Assembly (NCBI GenBank): GCA_023390815.1
Contig: JAEWCC010000004.1
Coordinates: forward strand, 1 to 64,000
Source of the DNA: Bacillota bacterium
GTDB lineage: Bacteria; Bacillota; Clostridia; Christensenellales; SZUA-584
Length of the DNA: 64,000 nucleotides
Reading direction: 5' to 3'
A model generated the notes under the pieces. It was given only the letters and a program-made list of their open reading frames with translations, ran no database searches and was not told the DNA's origin. Both the position numbers and the translations under genes were made by a program. Shown one piece after another: positions 60,598-64,000 of this stretch (the stretch's first letter is position 1; every line of letters begins with the position of its first letter).

Positions 60598-61857
60598 TCA
60601 GCCGGTATAGGACAACAGTTCCTCACGTAGCTCCGCCAGAAAACTGGTTACCGCTGTTCTGTCTCCCTGTGTGCCGAACATGTTGCAGCAAAAAGTGCAG
60701 CAGCCGTCGAACGTGGATATGGAGATCTGAAAATACGGGACGCGCTTGACGGCACCGGTCAAGTAGGCGTCCGTTATATCCGTATCCCCAAAAGACAGCG
60801 AGGCTTTGTCGATGACACCCAGATTGGTAAACGACACAACCGGGATCATGAACACCTTGAGAAAGAGAGACTTCATGATAAAGAATGGAATCGCACCGAA
60901 AGCCATCTCCATAGAGATCATGGATTTGAGGCAGCCGACGGAATCCTTTTGCTGCCGCATCTGCTGCGCCACCTGCTCCAGCGTCTGCTCCGCCGTATCG
61001 CCTTCACGGATGGCGATATCGCAGATATAGTTACTGGTCAGGTTGCAGATACCGGGGCTCTGCGCGGATTGCAGATACTTGCGCAGGTCAACGGGACAGG
61101 GCATCACGACGCGCCCGCCGCCCACCCTGCGGTGCAGCACACGGATATAAGCGCACAGCACCATGTCATTGATTGTAACCCCCTGCTTTTTAGCGGCATC
61201 TTTCAACTGTAATAGCTCTTCACGCCTGGTCTTAAACGACAGGAAAAAGGGCGTATCGGGATCGCCTTCCAACCGGTATGGCCTCTGTGCTTTCAGCGCC
61301 GAAACGTCATAATTCATGAATAAGATTTTGAGTTTTTCGAAAAAGCCAAAACGTTTGAAAAGCTGTGCGGTCCCTCTGGGGCCGCAGACAGGAGGGAGCA
61401 TTTTCTCTCCGCGTACGCATTTTGTATATAGCCCTGCCAGCAGGCCGAGGTACTCCTTTAGCCCCGCGCCGTCACACACCATATGGTTCATGATGACGCA
61501 AAGTGAATCGAAGGCGCCCGTGCGCATCACCAGTAGTTTGAGCTGCGGTTCGTGAAATATGTCGATCGTGGTGGCAAGCAGGCGCTGTATTTGTGCTTCA
61601 TCAAACGTTTCCGCATCGATGACGCTGACAATATCCTCGCCTGTAAAGTTGCGGTCTACCCAGCGCGGGCTTCCCGCCCGCATCTCAAAGCAGCAGCGAA
61701 GCATCGGCACGGCGCACAGTGAAGCGGTCACCGCCTTATTCAGCGCGGCAATATCAATGCGTCCCGAGAAACGGATAACTCCGTGTACAAGCGGGTCGTG
61801 CGCAGCGCCGTAGAGATACTGCATCTTGTCAAAGGACTCGGCTTTATAGGTTTTCAT
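60598..61857 (-). CDS. Condensation-domain-like acyltransferase
   Basis: This 419-residue protein of the chloramphenicol-acetyltransferase/NRPS-condensation fold has the catalytic motif HMVCDG (His125) in the HxxxDG pattern. The C-terminal half begins near VNDMVLCAYIRVL-like residues 225-240 and includes FTNLGVIDKASLSFG near 330. Free-standing proteins of this sort act as alcohol or sugar O-acyltransferases (Papa/WS-like) or in lipid or natural-product tailoring. No carrier protein or other biosynthetic gene is next to it. It is followed by a ComFB-like gene on the same strand. Confidence 0.8.
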   Translation of the reverse strand: MKTYKAESFDKMQYLYGAAHDPLVHGVIRFSGRIDIAALNKAVTASLCAVPMLRCCFEMRAGSPRWVDRNFTGEDIVSVIDAETFDEAQIQRLLATTIDIFHEPQLKLLVMRTGAFDSLCVIMNHMVCDGAGLKEYLGLLAGLYTKCVRGEKMLPPVCGPRGTAQLFKRFGFFEKLKILFMNYDVSALKAQRPYRLEGDPDTPFFLSFKTRREELLQLKDAAKKQGVTINDMVLCAYIRVLHRRVGGGRVVMPCPVDLRKYLQSAQSPGICNLTSNYICDIAIREGDTAEQTLEQVAQQMRQQKDSVGCLKSMISMEMAFGAIPFFIMKSLFLKVFMIPVVSFTNLGVIDKASLSFGDTDITDAYLTGAVKRVPYFQISISTFDGCCTFCCNMFGTQGDRTAVTSFLAELREELLSYTG

Positions 61858-61868
61858 ATCAACGGCGC

Positions 61869-62183
61869 TCAGCCGTGCCTCGGATGCTCCTGCACCATCC
61901 TGAGCGCCTGCAGCACGCAGACGGTGAGGTCGGTTTTAAATTGGAGCCTTGAGGCTTCCACGAGGGTGAGCAACTCACCTTTGCGTGTGGTAGCGTAATG
62001 GGAGGGCAGCTTGTTCAGAATGAGCGCGCATACGTCGAGGTAACATTGCGGGCAACGGCACATGTCGGCTTCCGCCATCATCTCGTCCACCTTTTTGCGG
62101 ACGATCTGTTCCGTGATGTTGACGAGCACGTAATCATCATGCTTTTCTGGTTGGTATTGACTCACGGTGGTGCCTCGATTCAT
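61869..62183 (-). CDS. ComFB-family protein
   Basis: This 104-residue protein resembles late competence protein ComFB: VNITEQIVRKKVDEMMAEAD, then the Cys cluster CRCPQCYLDVCALILNKLP and the end YATTRKGELLTLV. The cysteines may bind zinc. In cyanobacteria relatives bind cyclic dinucleotides. The role in Firmicutes is unclear. It lies 11 bp upstream of the condensation-like gene and probably forms an operon with it. Confidence 0.82.
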   Translation of the reverse strand: MNRGTTVSQYQPEKHDDYVLVNITEQIVRKKVDEMMAEADMCRCPQCYLDVCALILNKLPSHYATTRKGELLTLVEASRLQFKTDLTVCVLQALRMVQEHPRHG

Positions 62184-62291
62184 TCAGAATGAACATATGG
62201 ATGTTATATTATAGCATATATTTGAGAAAAATATCAATAAAGCTGTGTACTCTTGCCCTTACTAACAGCTTGTCTCCCTACAAGTATCAGG

Positions 62292-62576
62292 TTACCGCTC
62301 TGTAATCGTCACCCTGATGGTGTCGCCCGGCTGTTTACCGATCTTTGCGCGAATGTCCTTGCGGATACCGATGATATAGCAGACAGAGCCATCGGCGTTC
62401 TTTACACCCATATTAACGACGCTGCCGTCGTACGGCTCGCCATCAAACGTCGCGCGAACTGCCACCCGCCCTTTGCCGAACTCCGCCTTCACGTCGAAAG
62501 GGAATTCAATATATGCGCCGTCCAGATCCGGCGCCTTTCGGATCACTGCATTGAACACATATTCCTTGCTGTTCAT
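62292..62576 (-). CDS. DUF1905 domain protein
   Basis: This 94-residue beta-rich protein matches the DUF1905 pattern: YIEFPFDVKAEFGKGRVAVRATFDGEPYDGSVVNMG, then IIGIRKDIRAKIGKQPGD. The function is unknown. A related domain is fused to YdeI-type proteins. AAAGAG precedes the start. It stands alone. Confidence 0.85.
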   Translation of the reverse strand: MNSKEYVFNAVIRKAPDLDGAYIEFPFDVKAEFGKGRVAVRATFDGEPYDGSVVNMGVKNADGSVCYIIGIRKDIRAKIGKQPGDTIRVTITER

Positions 62577-62714
62577 ATCTCTTTGCTACCGCTCTCTCCG
62601 GATATAACGGTATGCTACCACAGTTCCTAAATAATTACCAATATTTCTGAATCAACCCATTGACAACGAAACATTGTTATGTTACGCTATGCCCGTAATC
62701 AGAGAGGAGACATC

Positions 62715-63338
62715 ATGGACGACGTACTGATATCCAAAAAAGAACTGCTCGATTTGACGGGCATATCATATGGCCAGCTGTACCGCTGGAAGCGCAAGGG
62801 ACTGATCCCCGAGGACTGGTTTATCCGCAAGGCCACATATACGGGCCAGGAAACGTTCTTCCCGCGCAGCCAGGTGCTTGCGCGCATCGAGAAGATCAAG
62901 AACATGAAGGAAGACATCTCGCTGGACGACCTGGCCGACGTGTTCTCCCCCGCGCAGGATGAAGTATCCTTAACCGCGCAGGAAGCCGCGCGGCGCGGCA
63001 TCGCCTCCGCCGAGGTGTTAAAGCTGTTTCTGGCCGACCGCGGCGGTGACGGCCCTCTCGACTTTGCCGATGCGCTGCAGGCGCACCTGTTTGATCAGGT
63101 GCTCGTATCGGGCGAAGTGAGCCTGGATGAGGCGCGGCTGATGCTCGACGTGCTGCGCACCGGCTCCATCCGGCAAGGCGAAGCCCCCGCGGAACTGTAC
63201 TTAACGCGCAAGCTCGGCGTGTTCTGCTGCTTCTCGGTATCCCCGCCGGCCACGGTCGGCCTGGACCGCGACATGCGACTCATCCGCCGCATCCATCTTC
63301 CCTCCGTCACGGAGGCACTGAAAATAAAATTGGTTTAG
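62715..63338 (+). CDS. YhbD-like DUF4004 regulator
   Basis: This is a 207-residue protein. The ATG at 62715 has GAGAGGAG upstream. The N-terminus is a MerR-like helix-turn-helix (LISKKELLDLTGISYGQLYRWKRKGLIPEDWF) followed by a helical part with Asp/Leu-rich repeats. In Bacillus, yhbD lies beside the bactofilin-like genes yhbE and yhbF, as the downstream gene does here. A DNA-binding regulator of the polymer genes is likely. Confidence 0.83.
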   Translation: MDDVLISKKELLDLTGISYGQLYRWKRKGLIPEDWFIRKATYTGQETFFPRSQVLARIEKIKNMKEDISLDDLADVFSPAQDEVSLTAQEAARRGIASAEVLKLFLADRGGDGPLDFADALQAHLFDQVLVSGEVSLDEARLMLDVLRTGSIRQGEAPAELYLTRKLGVFCCFSVSPPATVGLDRDMRLIRRIHLPSVTEALKIKLV

Positions 63339-63349
63339 GAGGACTGACC

Positions 63350-64000
63350 ATGAACGATAACAAAAAGGCCGATCTGGTGATCGGCGGATACGGCAATGCC
63401 GCGGGCGGCGAATACGCCGCTGTCAAGATCAACGGCTTTGGCAAAATCACCGGCGATGTCAAATGCGACGATATGCGCATCAACGGCGCAGGCGAAGTGG
63501 CGGGTGTGGAGTGCAACACGCTGCATATCAACGGTTCGGGCGACATTGCAGGCCCGCTCAAGGCGACGGAGGTCAAGGTAACCGGCACGGGCACCTTCGT
63601 GGGCGATGCGCATGGCGCGAGTGTTACGGTGACCGGACAGGCTACCTTCCGTGCCGGACTCGATTCGCAGCTTGTCAATGTGACGGGACAGCTTAAGGTA
63701 AAAGGCGATTGCAATGTAGAGCGTTTTGTCTCGTCCGGCCTCTTCGACATCGACGGTCTGCTCAACGCCGACCACACCGAAGTCTACCTTGGCTGGAGCA
63801 AGAGCCGCGCACGGGAGATTGGCGGCTCGGACATATCCGTGAAGCCCGGCCCGCGCGGCATGGGCGTATTGCGCTCGCTGTTCGGCAGCTCCCCCGGGCT
63901 GGAGGCGGGCACCATTGAGGGCAACGAGATCAGCCTGGAGCTGACGCGTGCGGCAGTGGTGCGCGGCAACAACGTCGTCATCGGCGACGGCTGCGACATC
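63350..64000 (+). CDS. Bactofilin-like polymer-forming protein (3' truncated by window)
   Basis: The ATG at 63350 has AGGAGG upstream and the frame is open to the window edge (217 codons). The sequence is a regular beta-helix: ADLVIGGYGNAAGGEYAAVK, GKITGDVKCDDMRINGAGEV, IAGPLKATEVKVTGTGTF and LKVKGDCNVERFVSSG. It resembles YhbE/YhbF and bactofilins, which self-assemble into scaffolds. It follows the YhbD-like gene by 11 bp. The end of the gene is not visible. Confidence 0.85.
   Translation, partial: MNDNKKADLVIGGYGNAAGGEYAAVKINGFGKITGDVKCDDMRINGAGEVAGVECNTLHINGSGDIAGPLKATEVKVTGTGTFVGDAHGASVTVTGQATFRAGLDSQLVNVTGQLKVKGDCNVERFVSSGLFDIDGLLNADHTEVYLGWSKSRAREIGGSDISVKPGPRGMGVLRSLFGSSPGLEAGTIEGNEISLELTRAAVVRGNNVVIGDGCDI

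Noticed and set aside
1..64000. tRNA, rRNA, prophage, IS element or plasmid origin
   Set aside because: I found no cloverleaf, rRNA-like sequence, transposase, integrase or replication gene on reading both strands.

Overview
The window reads as a chromosomal segment of an anaerobic Gram-positive bacterium of the class Clostridia, with moderately high GC. The evidence is a SCIFF peptide with its radical-SAM maturase and a TIGR04086 membrane protein, a SepF/DivIVA/YggS division cluster, an LCP wall enzyme, a partner-switching sigma operon, a ferredoxin-thioredoxin-reductase-type protein, and dense Shine-Dalgarno-led operons. Species cannot be fixed from the sequence. I saw no rRNA, tRNA, CRISPR array, phage or IS transposase. 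Few gaps exceed 300 bp.

Layout. 1-5478 (+): catabolic operon with the end of a GlpA-like dehydrogenase, a second FAD/NAD oxidoreductase, a DUF1667 protein, an FGGY kinase and an alkyl-DHAP-synthase-like flavoprotein. 5535-7352 (-): LCP protein. 7569-15293 (-): seven-gene sugar operon (ThDP enzyme, Gfo/Idh dehydrogenase, split transketolase, RpiB-like isomerase, IclR regulator, GPH symporter) behind a perfect inverted repeat. 15481-16830 (-): MFS drug exporter preceded by a macrolide-type attenuator with the leader peptide MQSVRLR. 16938-19713 (+): acetyltransferase, MFS transporter and HAD nucleotidase. 19934-25453 (+): a 1603-residue surface protein with ten tandem repeats of about 109 residues, then a membrane protein. 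25545-30691 (+): two-component system plus ABC transporter sharing a BceR-like operator. 30776-33902: palindromic repeat, MtnA, acetyltransferase, FTR-rubredoxin/glutaredoxin pair, HD protein. 34010-37400: small ORFs, GT2-TPR glycosyltransferase, MFS transporter.

37535-43305 (-): complete oligopeptide ABC transporter. 43638-48871: threonine-aldolase-family enzyme, PiT phosphate transporter with DUF47 partner, flippase-like protein, GT4 glycosyltransferase. 49174-52857 (-): DivIVA, a decayed DivIVA copy, SepF, YggS and a HlyD-like protein. 52975-54922 (-): STAS, degenerate anti-sigma, sigma factor and intact anti-sigma-type ATPase. 54936-57236: hydrolase, GlpP antiterminator, DUF559 nuclease among three palindromic repeats. 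57710-60507 (-): gamma-carbonic anhydrase, SCIFF maturase, SCIFF peptide, TIGR04086 protein. 60598-64000: condensation-fold protein, ComFB, DUF1905, YhbD-like regulator and a bactofilin-like protein cut by the window edge.

The strongest new signal is the MQSVRLR attenuator (16746-16827): ribosome binding site, seven-codon ORF ending in Arg-Leu-Arg, competing hairpins and a U-tract directly ahead of an exporter gene. Next are the RTGAC-N6-GTCAY operator pair, the DUF559/palindrome association, the degenerate anti-sigma factor with an intact one downstream, the decayed divIVA duplicate, and two catabolic operons whose substrates are not identified.
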